From positions 62,953,453 to 63,017,452 of the forward strand of contig CM049311.1 of the NCBI GenBank assembly GCA_026874595.1: 64,000 nt of DNA, read 5' to 3'. This DNA comes from Sipunculus nudus. Its lineage: Eukaryota; Annelida; Sipuncula; Golfingiida; Sipunculidae. A program made the translations under genes and the position numbers. Position 1 is the stretch's first letter. Every line of letters begins with the position of its first letter. Positions 39,401 to 47,955 of the stretch are shown piece after piece. The notes under the pieces are model-generated. The model did no database searches, was not told where the DNA came from, and worked only from the letters and a program-made list of their open reading frames with translations.

Positions 39401-42400
39401 TATTAAGAGGATGGTATAAGTTGAACCATAACCTGCTCATGGTTTTTGCAGTTTTGGCAAAATCAGTTTTCAATTTTTCCAAAACTAGGGTCAGGGATCC
39501 GAAAAATGTTCTGATTGGTTGTTCACACAGGGCAGCCTATTTTGTCATAGACGCACTTCTGGGTTAGTCCACCAAACTGATGGTAGGGTTGCTGGGATGT
39601 CTTGGATTGTATCCATAATCAGTTGATGGATGCATTACTATTTTTGTGTTTATTTAAGTTTAGTAGACTGGTATTTTTATCAATATGGTAGATATATGAA
39701 TAACTAAATTTTTCTTTCTTAAAGGTTACTGACCAGTCTGGTTGAAGTTAACAAGGCATACAATGAGTGTCTGCAAACTCTGGTTGAACAGCGAAAAGCC
39801 AGCATACAGCATATCAGGTATGTCAATTTGTAATGAGTAAGGCTAGCTTTCAGAAGAAATGTCACTACAGATCATGGATTAAATATTGAGATTTTAATAA
39901 CCATTGTTTAAACAGCATTAGATAAAGAACAGCATTATTTTGATGATTTAGACATGATTCAATTCCATTTAAAGCTAGAATTCCATATATGCGTATGCAG
40001 TATGTATATGTATGTGGTATATATGCATCAAAACCCTGCTATAACATAATGGTATTGTTTTGACATGGAACCATATATAGTCGAACTTCATAGTGGGCAC
40101 CTCCATAAAGTCAGCACCTGTGCAAAGGGCAGTTTTTGATAGTATTTTTAGCTCAGCTGACTATAAGTCATCTGAGCTATAGTCGTGGTCCTTTGTCCGT
40201 CGTTGGGCTGTCCTTCCGTTAACAGGGCACGTTTTAAAACCGTTGGACCTGCGATTCCAAAATTTTGCATACCATTAGATGTCCCCAAAATCTCCTACCA
40301 TACAGAAAATTGGGTCATTAGGACTTCGTTCCTTTGAGATATTACGGAAAAACTTCCGTTTTTCATAAAAAAGCCATTGTTACCTTTCCAGGCTGCCTAA
40401 TATCAAAACCACTTATCTGTTTTTGATCATATTTAGTATTCATATTCTTCCATACATTTTCTATAAACATACAAAAAATTAGGTCAGTGTTGGGTCTTAT
40501 TTTGAAGTTATGGGCCAAAATATAACGCAATTTTTAAAAAATCAGGAAATATATTTACTCACCTAACATGAGAATTGCTTAAGCTAGAGACTTTTTTTCA
40601 GGAATATAACTTTATTTAATCAAGATTCAATTGTTTACCCAAAATTAGATCTGAATTTTGCAAATTTTTCAAGTTATTAGCATAAATAAAAAATTGATAC
40701 CTTAAATTTTGTCCAACTTTGGCAATGGCACGTTTTTTCCCTGTAAGTACTGTTGATTTAATTTTCACAGCATATATACATAAGGATTTAATCTTAAAAA
40801 ACCAGAAATTTCAAAGGAATTGATTGAAAAGGGTAGCTTTTATTCAATTTTTCATACACCATGTTAAGTGTTGTTTACATCTAGTTCAGCCTTCATTTGC
40901 ATTAGGTAACCCACCCCCACCCCAGGCAGCTTGCCTTGGCTCAGCTTGGCCACTACCAGCAGGCTTCCCCTCTGCCCTGCACTCTCTCCCCCCCCCCCCC
41001 CCCCCCTCAAGATGGTGCATAAACAAGATGATTATTGTTAATATGTTATTATTTTCTGTATTTGATTCATTCTTATTCTTGGCTATGCTACATTTTAAAT
41101 TTTGTATAGTACCACCAGGGTTACAATGATTAAAGTGCCCATTTAATTGTGTCCACAAAGTGGTGTATTGCTATGAAAGTGTGGATGTTCATCAGATAAG
41201 TAATTCCTTACTTCAGAAGAGTAAAAACTTCACCACATGTGAAATTGACTATTAATTCCAGTAATAAATTAAAGCTGAGATAGTAATTAGTACAGTGATA
41301 TTGTTTGTCCCTCATTCAACCAACAGTGTGTATACTTTATTTGAAAAGATGTTTTATTTTACAATGTGCAAAACTTTTTAATAGTGATTCAAGGAATAAT
41401 CTTTTAGATGCCATGTTGTGGCATTATTTTCTTTTAAATTCTGTTTAAACATTTGTGATTTAAAAATAATAACATATATATATATGTGTATGCATAATAT
41501 GACCCAATATGAGCTACACTCTGGATATAAATAATGATTGCAAAAATTCTAATATTTTAACTTATATTTCAGTTTTTTTTTACTCTTGATGTATAATGAT
41601 TGCAACTTTTGCAACAATTCTAATATTTTAACTTGTATTTTCAGTTTTTTTTTATTTATAAAACTTGTAAATAAAAAAAAATGATTCAGATAAAACCTTT
41701 TAATGGAAAAAGTGGATATGCTAAAAAAAAAGGCTTATATATATACTTAAATGCATTATTCCCTAGAAAGTGAAATAAAGGTATCAGTCCATTCTGTCCA
41801 CTTGCCTGTCCATCTGTAAATTTTCATATGCATCACAGTATCTCAAAACTTTTACTGTTTTTCTTCATGATAGTCTTTTCAGAGTATTAGTTTGCAATCA
41901 TATATTTAGAACTTTACTATAACAAAGTAGGAGGGCCCCTTTCTTCTTAGCTTCTCATATTCTTATATAAATGAAAAACATTACAATAGAATATTTTGCA
42001 TTTGCAAAATTTTCAAACTTCATCTGAGCTCCGTGACCCATGGGTCCCTTGTTCTGTATTTATTATAGTGTGCTCATCACCTCTAAAAGTGGGCATCTTT
42101 TATATGTGATAGTCTAGTGTAGTCCCAAGGGTGCCTGCATTATAGAAGTGTCACTCATTTACTGTGTTTCAATATGTCAGCTAGTGGTCAATGTAAGATG
42201 TTTTTACAGAGCTCTGTGTGGGCCTGATCTATCAGCGGGGGCAGTGCCTGAAACATCCAATATACGGGGGCCCGCATCCACTTTGAAAATGGAACAGAGG
42301 CTCCTAAAGTGGCTACGGGAAGTTGGAGCTGATGAGGAGTGTATAGAAAAGGTATGATATGATCATGTGATTAGAATGTTAGGAATCAGACTCATCAAAA

Positions 42401-45400
42401 TCAGTAATTGGCCAAACCTTCCTATTTAGGCTATTTTATTTTTAAATCAATTTCTCTTTTGAAAATCTCAATTGGAGTTCTTTGACAACATTTCTAGTAA
42501 ATTTTTGACACTTCAGTCAGAGCCACTTGCATGCCTGTACATTCTTCAATCTTGGAACACAATGCACCGTTTCCCTTATTGTCCACATATCACACAAACA
42601 TCAGAAAAAAAAGCTTTATCTTTAAAGGGGCCTAATCACCTATCTGACCTTTATGAAATAAAGGTAATCCCTTGGAGCTTTTAAAAAAAATAGGCAAGAA
42701 AACATGGATATCAGTGTGCACAGACTGTTTGTTTTGTTTATATCAACGTGTTTATAATATGTGGGGGCCCACCAAAATAATCAAAACAAATTTAACAAGT
42801 GCATCTGACAGCAAGTCAGATAAGCCAGAGCTTTGCATATGGCGTTTTGCAACAAACAGCCATTCGTCCTCCGCATATATGCAACATACCATCTTAGGTT
42901 ACATGTTTTTCCCGTTTGTCAACATTGCTGTGTTTACAAACATGTTGTTGATAAACAAGTTCATACACGCTTCACAAAGGCGTTATAAGAACTTTTTACA
43001 AGCAAAATTACCCTTAGATCATTAATATACTGTGGTTGGCTTAATATTCACGTTGGTTTAAAATTCACTATATTCACGGTCGGGGCAATACCGTGAAATT
43101 AAAACCACACAGATTTAAACCCTTGCTGTCATGGGTGGCATTAGTGGAAAATTCAAACCCTTGCAATCTAGGCATTAGTGGAAAATAAATAAAATCCAAA
43201 TGATGATCATGTTGATCGCAGCATGCAACATGACCACTTGCTTGTATTCTCCCCGCTTGTAACACTTTGTCGGCTGTCGGTCGATCTTATCGTTCTGGAA
43301 CAACTCTGCTCTTTCTTCACATTCACCCTCGCGGGGATCAGGCAGACCTTCCGTGCGGGGTCGCTTCAGGGATGGCCCCTTCAGTAACCAACTTGTAATA
43401 TCCATGAAACGATGTTTCATTAACATTATTCGAACTTGATATGATCAAGGTAATGTGTAGGGCCCTATTAATATTGATATGTAATGGCCAAGCTATGAAA
43501 CCAGTGCCCCTTTGAAGCGGCATCGCCAGGTCCCGGCATTGACGGTCGTTGTAATTTGAGCAAAACATGAGCATCAATTTGTGCTCATTCCAAGTAAAAA
43601 ATACCCTCAACAAAGGGAGCTTGTTTAAACAAGACGAGGACAGTTTTCCTGTGATGACTAACACAGTTTCTTGACCAAAGCATTATTATTTATCACACCT
43701 GCACTGACAGGTGAACTGTGGGGAGGGCCTTCTGGTAATTAACTCTGACCCGAGCCGGGAAACCCCCGTTAATTAGCTTACGAAAAACAGTCATGGGCCG
43801 TGAGCGTGGTTAATGAGGCGATAAGCAGATAATAATAACTTTGTGTAATAGAGAATTGATAACTATTTTGTCATTTATTTCAAATTATTACTATATGCCC
43901 CATTGCGAAAATTAAACCCTGTGAAATAATGAAAAATTGCCTGAACGCGAAAATTGAGCCCCGTTAATTCAAAGCCAACCACAGTATTCACAGAGAAAGC
44001 CAGAAATATCATTTATCCTTTATCAAAAGGTAGATGAGTAAGCACCTTTTATTTGAAATATAATAGCATATGTTTATCAAACAAGGCCAGACCATTTTAA
44101 GGAATGACCCAAAAATTGAGTCTAATTACTTGACATTGATTGATGTCAACATCTTTTAATTAAAACAGCGACAGTGTCAGTGATTTTTGTCAAATCACAG
44201 AAACACAAATGATGAGTCCAGTAATCATATAGAATTAAAACCAAAAAGTTACCTCAGCTGATATTGAACCTTTCAGCAAAATTGACAATCTCTTTGAAAA
44301 GCTGATTAGCTAATTGTCAATACAATAATAACAATGTTCAGTTTCTTTCTGTTCACAGCTGTTCATAAAAAAATAATAAATATTGTGGTTTAAGCTCTGT
44401 GTGAATTCTTTTCCTGTAAACATTGTGATAACTAAAAATAACATTTTCTTACAGTTTGCAGCTGAGCAATATCGATACACTGATGTGATGGAGCTCATGA
44501 CGAGAGATGATCTCAGGAGGTTAGGGTTAAGGTAGGTCATGTGACTTTACATATATTTGAATTCTCATGTACTCCTCTGACATGCACATTCCTAAGTGCA
44601 ACCCAGCATGGGTTAACCCAAGCCAGCATGGGTTAAAATCAGGTAACCTCAGCCAGCATGGGTTAACATTAGGTAACCTCAGCTGACATGGGTTAACATC
44701 AGTTAACCTCAGCCAACAATGGTTAACATCAGATAAACTCAGCCAGCATGGGTTAACATCAGGTAACCTCAGCCATCAATGGTTAACATCAGGTAAACTC
44801 AGCCAGCATGGGTTAACATCAGGTAACCTCAGCCATCAATGGCTAACATCAGGTAAACTAAGCCATCAATGGCTAACATCAGGTAAACTCAGCCAGCATG
44901 GGTTAACATCAGGAAACCTCGGCAAGCATGGGTTAACATCAGGTAACCTCAGCCAGCATGGGTTAACATCAGGTAAACTCAGCCAGCATGGGTTAACATC
45001 AGGAAACCTCAGCCATCAATGGTTAACATCAGGTAACCTCAGCCAGCATGGGTTAACATCAGATAAACTCAGCCAGCATGGGTTAACATCAGATAACCTC
45101 AGCCATCAATGGTTAACATCAGGTTACCTCAGCCAGCATGGGTTAACATCAGGTAACCTCAGCCAGCATGTGTTAACATCAGGTAACCTCAGCCAGCATG
45201 GGTTAACATCAGGTAACCTCAGCCAGCATGGGTTAACATCAGGTAACCTCAGCCAGCATGGGTTAACATCAGGTTACCTCAGCCATCAATGGTTAACATC
45301 AGGTAACCTCAGCCAGCATGGGTTAACATCAGGTAACCTCAGCCAGCATGGGTTAACATCAGGTAACCTCAGCCATCAATGGTTAATATCAGGTAACCTC

Positions 45401-47955
45401 AGCCAGCATGGGTTAACATCAGGTAACCTCAGCCATCAATGGTTAACATCAGGTAAACTCAGCCAGCATGGGTTAACATCAGGTAAACTCAGCCAGCATG
45501 GGTTAACAACAGGAAACCTCCGCCATCAATGGTTAACATCAGGTAACCTCAGCCAGCATGGGTTAACATCAGGTAACCTCAGCCAGCATGGGTTAACATC
45601 AGGTGACCTCAGCCAGCATGTGTTAACATCAGGTAACCTCAGCCAGCATGTGTTAACATCAGGTTACCTCAGCCAGCATGGGTTAACATCAGGTAACCTC
45701 AGCCAGCATAGGTTAACATCAGGTAACCTCAGCCAGCATGGGTTAACATCAGATAACCTCAGCCAGCATGGGTTAACATCAGGTTACCTCAGCCAGCATG
45801 GGTTAACATCAGGTAACCTCAGCCAGCATGGGTTAACATCTGGTAACCTCAGCCAGCATGGGTTAACATCAGGTAACCTCAGCCAGCATGGGTTAACATC
45901 AGGTTACCTCAGCCAGCATAGGTTAACATCAGGTTACCTCAGCCATCAATGGTTAACATCAGGTAACCTCAGCCAGCATGGGTTAACATCAGATAACCTC
46001 AGCCAGCATGGGTTAACATCAGGTTACCTCAGCCAGCATGGGTTAACATCAGGTAACCTCAGCCAGCATGGGTTAACATCTGGTAACCTCAGCCAGCATG
46101 GGTTAACATCAGGTAACCTCAGCCAGCATGGGTTAACATCAGGTTACCTCAGCCAGCATAGGTTAACATCAGGTTACCTCAGCCATCAATGGTTAACATC
46201 AGGTAACCTCAGCCAGCATGGGTTAACATCAGGTAACCTCAGCCAGCATGGGTTAACATCAGGTAACCTCAGCCAGCATGGGTTAACATCAGGTAACCTC
46301 AGCCAGCATGGGTTAACATCAGGTAACCTCAGCCAGCATGGGTTAACATCAGGTAACCTCAGCCAGCATGGGTTAACATCAGGTAACCTCAGCCAGCAAG
46401 GGTTAACATCAAGTAACCTCAGCCAGCATGGGTTAACATCAGGTAACCTCAGCCAGCATGGGTTAACATCTGGTAACCTCAGCCAGCATGGGTTAACATC
46501 AGGTAACCTCAGCCATCAATGGTTAACATCAGGTAACCTCAGCCAGCATGGGTTAACATCAGGAAACCTCAGCCAGCATGGGTTAACATCAGGTAACCTC
46601 AGCCATCAATGGTTAACATCAGGTAACCTCCGCCAGCATGGGTTAACATCAGGTAACCTCAGCCAGTATGGGTTAACATCAGGTTACCTCAGCCATCAAT
46701 GGTTAACATCAGGTAACCTCAGCCAGCATGGGTTAACATCAGGTAACCTCAGCCAGCATGTGTTAACATCAGGTAAACTCAGCCAGCATGTGTTAACATC
46801 AGGAAACCTCAGCCAGCATGGGTTAACATCAGGTAACCTCAGCCAGCATGGGTTAACATCAGGTAACCTCAGCCAGCAAGGGTTAACATCAGGTATCCTC
46901 AGCCAGCATGGGTTAACATCAGGTTACCTCAGCCATCATGAGTTAACATCAGGTAACCTCAGCCAGCATGGGTTAACATCAGGTTACCTCGGCCATCAAT
47001 GGTTAACATCAGGTAACCTCAGCCAGCATGGGTTAACATCAGGTAACCTCAGCCAGCATGGGTTAACATCAGGTAACCTCAGCCAGCATGGGTTAACATC
47101 AGGTATCCTCAGCCAGCATGGGTTAACATCAGGTTACCTCAGCCAGCATGGGTTAACATCAGGTAACCTCAGCCAGCATGGGTTAACATCAGGTAACCTC
47201 AGCCAGCATGGGTTAACATCAGGTAACCTCAGCCAGCATGGGTTAACATCAGGTAACCTCAGCCAGCATGGGTTAACATCAGGTTACCTCAGCCATCAAT
47301 GGTTAACATCAGGTAACTTCATCCATCACAGTATGTATATGTTTTATGTATTTTACTTGTAGAAGCAGAGGAAATGGAAGCACCTCTGATTTACATATAA
47401 AGCTATATCTATGATATGTCTGCCATCACCTCCACAGTAATAATGCATTATGTGTATACTAATGGCATGTTTTTACAATGTTGGGGGCAACCCCCACTTT
47501 TTTTTGCTATCTTTCACCACAAGTTCAGAAATGTTTGAATATTCTGTAAATTTTACTTCTTATCCCAGCTTAAGGGAGGAAAGAGAGAGAGAATAAGATA
47601 GCTGAAGGATGGGAAAAGATACTGTACAGAAAATAGAGCCTTTGGAAATCCAAATTTGATTGTGAAAAGCCTGTATGGGAACCTTGTACAAAGGAAAGTT
47701 CTGTGTTGTTCATGCATATATTTTTGCATCATACTTCTTCACTCACTAATTGACTCACTGGTTTTGTAAATAAAGCTTGAAACCAGGTTTAAGATGAATT
47801 TCACTCATGTATATCAAGGGATTTATAATTTATTATTTGGTCTCTTTTTCAGGGGAGGAGTCCAGTGTCGTATTTGGGAGTCTATCATGCAGTATCGCAC
47901 ACGGCAAGTTCAGCGAAGTCAGGGCAGCCCAAAGCTCAGGAAAGCTGAGAGATAG
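9362..47955 (+). CDS. MAP3K5: ASK-family MAP3K (MAP3K5/15-like), C-terminal part, 13 exons
   Basis: Spliced coding region: 9362-9420, 20589-20682, 25441-25530, 28703-28919, 29323-29388, 33525-33606, 36342-36421, 36597-36708, 38834-38999, 39725-39817, 42210-42351, 44455-44531, 47853-47955. Total 1381 nt; after one carried-in base this is 459 codons plus a TAG stop, with every junction in phase. ASK kinases are stress-activated Ser/Thr kinases that phosphorylate MKK3/6 and MKK4/7 upstream of p38 and JNK. Only the part after the kinase domain is present. Residues counted from the first full codon: RSVSVP at 16-21 (RSxSxP 14-3-3 motif, matching the region of human ASK1 Ser966/967), LRKDSERRATL near 133-143, HWMFALD at 244-250, a coiled coil about 308-350, and a SAM domain about 380-448. 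From the RSxSxP motif to the stop there are about 440 residues, close to the roughly 410 in human ASK1. Invertebrates usually have one ASK gene, so the choice between MAP3K5, 6 and 15 is not meaningful; the symbol marks the family. Confidence 0.9.
9421..10518. other. MAP3K intron, unique-looking part
   Basis: Starts at the exon 1 donor. No coding or repeat feature recognised before the family B element at 10519. Confidence 0.5.
10519..11643 (+). mobile_element. Family B element (copy B2), 5' portion with nuclear-receptor-like repeats
   Basis: Starts TAGCTCAGCTGACTTTCAG, then GTCCTTCCGTCTGTCCGTCC. The core has units of about 125-150 bp, several with AGGTCA-A-AGGTCA (10861-10873, 11007-11019, 11142-11154). 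It is interrupted at 11644 by another family B element. Its 3' end may be the family B terminus at 19798, but I cannot prove that pairing. Confidence 0.65.
11930..14640 (+). repeat. Higher-order tandem repeat, 3 x 336 bp
   Basis: Units start with GATGGTC at about 11930, 12265, 12603, 12938, 13275, 13612, 13947 and 14285. By diagnostic bases (CATGATTTTTGGC, CTTCATTTTTGGC, CATGATTTTCGAC) the order is a-b-c, a-b-c, b-c. Units about 1.01 kb apart are nearly identical, whereas adjacent units differ more. Confidence 0.85.
14698..16523 (+). mobile_element. Family D Helentron/pearl-like element (copy D1), nested in B3
   Basis: Starts TGTATCCGCCAAAAC, hairpin with GTTTTGCGGATAC, then a CCG-rich stretch and TGTCCGTTTGTGCGTCTG. 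The core has about four to five units of 280 bp with GGTGGCGCCACCTGCAACC and CTCATATCTCGGGAACCGTT. The end holds GGCGGATAC, hairpin GTAGTCG/CGACTAC and CTAG at 16520-16523. Family B core resumes directly after. Confidence 0.88.
17213..18314 (+). mobile_element. Family D element (copy D2), rearranged with internal inversion
   Basis: Both termini are in plus orientation (TGTATCCGCC start; GCAGATAC, hairpin and mutated CTAT end). From about 17264 to 17965, however, the interior is the reverse complement of the family core, including the region that normally lies near the 5' end. Plus orientation returns near 17970. Confidence 0.8.
18496..19798 (+). other. Mixed intron and probable 3' tail of a family B element
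   Basis: Contains ATATGGC/CCAGGCAACC-type text near 19070-19290 resembling the family G core (35509-36215). It ends with a family B terminus (CAGCTGAGC, TGACCCATGGGTCA, CTTG at 19795-19798). Probably the 3' part of B2, separated from its start by B3. Confidence 0.4.
19799..20580 (+). mobile_element. 3' part of a family B element (B4), ending at the exon 2 acceptor
   Basis: Bases 19800-19950 closely match 41868-41990 inside B5, and the segment ends with CAGCTGAGC, the palindrome TGACCCATGGGTC and CTTG at 20576-20579. Exon 2 starts nine bases later. The 5' part was not identified. Confidence 0.65.
20589..20682 (+). CDS. MAP3K5: MAP3K exon 2 of window, acceptor abuts a mobile-element end
   Basis: Acceptor TTTTTTCAG ending at 20588, donor GTATGT at 20683. 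The exon has two bases that complete Val-20, 30 codons beginning PYARADSPAPYHRDP, and two spare bases. Phase agrees with exons on both sides. It supplies the Val-Pro that finishes the RSVSVP motif. The sequence just upstream, with the palindrome TGACCCATGGGTC, is the 3' end of a family B element, so most of the branch-point zone is transposon-derived. Skipping this exon would shift the frame. Confidence 0.85.
20683..25440. other. MAP3K intron between exons 2 and 3
   Basis: AT-rich intron of 4.8 kb. I see no family A-G termini and no convincing exon. Isolated open frames (for example 22554-22901) are AT-driven. Confidence 0.5.
25441..25530 (+). CDS. MAP3K5: MAP3K exon 3 of window, symmetric 90-nt exon
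   Basis: Bounded by TTCATGCAG at 25440 and donor GTAAAG at 25531. It is much richer in G+C than its surroundings. Its frame fits between exons 2 and 4 and reads open for 29 codons, including RSHSLAVPSPEW near its centre, with a split Thr before and a split Ser after. Because 90 is a multiple of three and both phases match, transcripts with or without it keep the frame. No family hit is known to me for this Ser/Pro-rich segment; in ASK1 the same region is a low-complexity linker. Confidence 0.78.
25793..25990 (+). repeat. 25-bp tandem repeat (TTTAAGTTTAAGTCAGACTG)
   Basis: About seven units of a motif like AGATTTAAGCTTAAGTCAG + ACTGAG. The 3' four units are nearly identical; the 5' units are longer and more diverged. 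Confidence 0.85.
28166..28214 (+). repeat. CA microsatellite
   Basis: (CA)n with one ATG interruption near 28186. Confidence 0.95.
28703..28919 (+). CDS. MAP3K5: MAP3K exon 4 of window: Ser/Pro linker and LRKDSERRATL block
   Basis: Acceptor after CATCACAAG (AG at 28701-28702), donor GTAAGT at 28920. One base completes a Ser, followed by 72 codons. The first half is Ser/Thr/Pro rich. The second half contains the block FYMLRKDSERRATL, nearly identical to the FFMLRKDSERRATL block of vertebrate ASK kinases. This is the strongest single identifier of the gene. The exon ends on a codon boundary. Confidence 0.95.
29323..29388 (+). CDS. MAP3K5: MAP3K exon 5 of window
   Basis: Acceptor TTATCTACAG, donor GTTAGT. 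Twenty-two codons in phase 0, beginning ICDRWLELLHREANI. It continues the helical regulatory segment that follows the LRKDSERRATL block in ASK proteins. Confidence 0.93.
29679..31032 (+). mobile_element. Family A Helentron/pearl-like element (copy A3)
   Basis: ATGCCCCCACCAC hairpin start, GTCCGTCCTTCC tract, seven diverged 180-bp units, inverted arm GGCGGGGGCAT, hairpin GTGTCGTTCCGACAC and CTAG at 31029-31032. It lies 290 bp after exon 5, in intron 5. Confidence 0.88.
31350..31660. mobile_element. Probable fragment of family H inverted-repeat element
   Basis: Contains GTGAAATTGAAACCACACAG and TTGAAACCGCACGG, close to GTGAAATTAAAACCACACAG at 43094 in the intact element 43030-43984. Borders are unclear. 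Confidence 0.45.
31741..31780. repeat. TA microsatellite
   Basis: (TA)n immediately left of the hAT-like element; further tracts flank it at 32648-32692 and 33393-33440. Confidence 0.95.
31781..32647. mobile_element. hAT-like non-autonomous element
   Basis: Ends CAGGGATGTGCCCA and TGAGCACATCCCTG are inverted repeats, and inside them CGCCGGGCGG and CCGCCCGGC are a second inverted pair. The CAGGG start is typical of hAT TIRs. Both flanks are TATATATA, so an 8-bp duplication is possible but cannot be separated from the microsatellite. No transposase is encoded. Confidence 0.75.
32693..33396. mobile_element. Tc1/mariner-superfamily (pogo/Tigger-like) MITE
   Basis: Left end CAGTTCAACCTGTCTGAACG and right end AGACAGGTTCGAATT are inverted repeats. 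Repeated ACGACCACCTG/ATTACGACCAC motifs lie next to both ends. It sits between TA tracts, consistent with TA-target insertion. No transposase frame is present. Confidence 0.65.
33525..33606 (+). CDS. MAP3K5: MAP3K exon 6 of window
   Basis: Acceptor TTTTCTTGCAG, donor GTAAGT at 33607. Twenty-seven codons plus one base, beginning NHLLRIMSGMREFIHDQQ. This matches the 'LIASLREFV' helix of ASK1 in character and position. The intron before it carries a family A element, a hAT-like element and a pogo-like element. Confidence 0.93.
34302..35069 (+). mobile_element. Family F Helentron/pearl-like element
   Basis: 5' hairpin ATGTCTCCCC/GGGGAGACAT, then TCTGTCGTCGTCC. The core has units of about 150 bp with TTCAAGGTC and ATAACTTTTGAAG. 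Near the end come the inverted arm GGGAGACATA, hairpin GTTTTTG/CAAAAAC (35036-35056) and a probable CTAA end. Confidence 0.7.
35509..36215 (+). mobile_element. Family G Helentron/pearl-like element
   Basis: 5' hairpin TAGGGC..GCTTG/CAAGC..GCCCTA, then GTCAGTCCGTCCTTCCGTC. Three core units of about 150 bp contain CAACAACAACATACTGCAGC and ATATGGCTGCCACAGCC. The end has GGGGCCCT, hairpin GGACCATTGTCC and CTAG at 36212-36215. Confidence 0.75.
36342..36421 (+). CDS. MAP3K5: MAP3K exon 7 of window
   Basis: Acceptor CTTATTTCCAG, donor GTATGT at 36422. Two bases complete a Ser, followed by 26 codons ending FHEA. The peptide has ELDFD/ELEFD-like and HVFHEAV-like helices typical of the ASK regulatory segment. 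The next intron is only 175 bp, the shortest in the gene. Confidence 0.94.
36597..36708 (+). CDS. MAP3K5: MAP3K exon 8 of window: HWMFALD block
   Basis: Acceptor AAATACAG, donor GTAAGT at 36709. Thirty-seven codons plus one base. It contains IKPHWMFALDNL followed by a helix ending VITAITP; the human ASK1 counterpart reads IKPHWMFALDS and TAITILVP. The match fixes both the family and the reading frame. Confidence 0.96.
36894..37924 (+). mobile_element. Family C Helentron/pearl-like element (copy C2)
   Basis: 5' hairpin GCCCTCAGCC-CTTA-GGCTGATGGGC, GTCCATCCGTCCGTCCGTCC tract, three core units of about 300 bp (GTGAGCGGGATATCT; GGTGCCACCTACAATTT). The end has inverted arm GGCTGAGGGC, hairpin TCAGC/GCTGA and CTAG at 37921-37924. 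It lies in intron 8. Confidence 0.88.
37925..38833. other. Remainder of intron 8
   Basis: Contains two related segments around 38200-38330 and 38370-38480 (GCAAAGATC, AAATGACAT/ATTGCCA), probably a diverged direct duplication. No exon seen. Confidence 0.5.
38834..38999 (+). CDS. MAP3K5: MAP3K exon 9 of window: linker and start of coiled coil
   Basis: Acceptor TACTCACAG, donor GTAAGT at 39000. Two bases, 54 codons, two bases. The first part is a polar, Ser/Gly/Glu-rich linker; the end, LYSQVKELEEENK, begins a heptad pattern that continues in the next exon. In ASK kinases the C-terminal coiled coil supports constitutive oligomerisation. Confidence 0.9.
39725..39817 (+). CDS. MAP3K5: MAP3K exon 10 of window: coiled coil
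   Basis: Acceptor TTTCTTAAAG, donor GTATGT at 39818. One base, 30 codons, two bases. The peptide LLTSLVEVNKAYNECLQTL continues leucine-spaced heptads from exon 9 and ends in a basic helix (EQRKASIQHI). Confidence 0.92.
40077..42153. mobile_element. Small inverted-repeat element (family J) split by nested B5
   Basis: ATAGTCGAACTTCATAGTGG with GGCACC on the left and GGTGCCTGCATTATAGAAG on the right form imperfect inverted ends around about 170 bp of sequence when B5 is removed. The right end stops about 55 bp before exon 11. Confidence 0.4.
40149..42051 (+). mobile_element. Family B Helentron/pearl-like element (copy B5)
   Basis: TAGCTCAGCTGACTATAAG start and hairpin, GTCCGTCG tract, interior very like B1 (ATATCAAAACCACTTATCTG; CAATTGTTTACCCAAAATTA), end CATCTGAGCTC, palindrome TGACCCATGGGTC and CTTG at 42048-42051. 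A C-run lies at about 40987-41006. Confidence 0.85.
42210..42351 (+). CDS. MAP3K5: MAP3K exon 11 of window: start of SAM domain
   Basis: Acceptor TTTTTACAG, donor GTATGA at 42352. One base plus 47 codons. After a short linker it encodes MEQRLLKWLREVGADEECI, the first helices of the C-terminal SAM domain; ASK1 has a similar TDWLRVNGADEDTI. The acceptor lies about 55 bp after a mobile-element end. Confidence 0.94.
43030..43984. mobile_element. TA-flanked inverted-repeat DNA element (family H)
   Basis: Termini CTGTGGTTGGCTT and AAAGCCAACCACAG are inverted repeats, each flanked by TA. Internal inverted-looking text (GTGAAATTAAAACC; AAATTAAACCCTGTGAAATA) continues the symmetry. About 955 bp, no transposase; the middle is GC-richer than the intron around it. 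Confidence 0.75.
44455..44531 (+). CDS. MAP3K5: MAP3K exon 12 of window: SAM domain middle
   Basis: Acceptor TTTCTTACAG, donor GTAGGT at 44532. Twenty-five codons plus two bases: FAAEQYRYTDVMELMTRDD then LRRLGL. It matches the ASK1 SAM segment 'EDYTLLDVLYYVTRDDLKCLRL' in order and spacing. Confidence 0.95.
44596..47320 (+). repeat. 30-bp minisatellite, about 90 units, filling the last MAP3K intron
   Basis: Unit CAGCATGGGTTAACATCAGG + TAACCTCAGC, with a common variant in which CATCAATGG replaces CAGCATGGG. It occupies about 82% of the 3.3-kb intron 12. Because 30 is a multiple of three, one frame stays open for 730 codons, but no splice or start context supports translation. Block 45721-45960 is duplicated exactly at 45961-46200. 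Confidence 0.97.
47853..47955 (+). CDS. MAP3K5: MAP3K last coding exon: end of SAM domain and stop
   Basis: Acceptor TCTCTTTTTCAG. One base, then GGVQCRIWESIMQYRTRQ, the last SAM helix (ASK1: GGMLCTLWKAI), followed by a short basic tail ending KLRKAER and TAG at 47953-47955. Confidence 0.95.

Noticed and set aside
44519-44533. Telomere-like GGTTAGGGTTAAGG at the end of exon 12
   Set aside because: A single occurrence explained by the codons for Leu-Gly-Leu-Arg and the splice donor. Similarity to the neighbouring minisatellite unit is too short to show that one gave rise to the other.
45170-47362. 730-codon open frame made of a ten-residue repeat (LTSGNLSQHG)
   Set aside because: It is a by-product of a 30-bp minisatellite whose period is a multiple of three. 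It has no splice sites that use it, no independent start context, and lies in an intron with in-phase exons on both sides.
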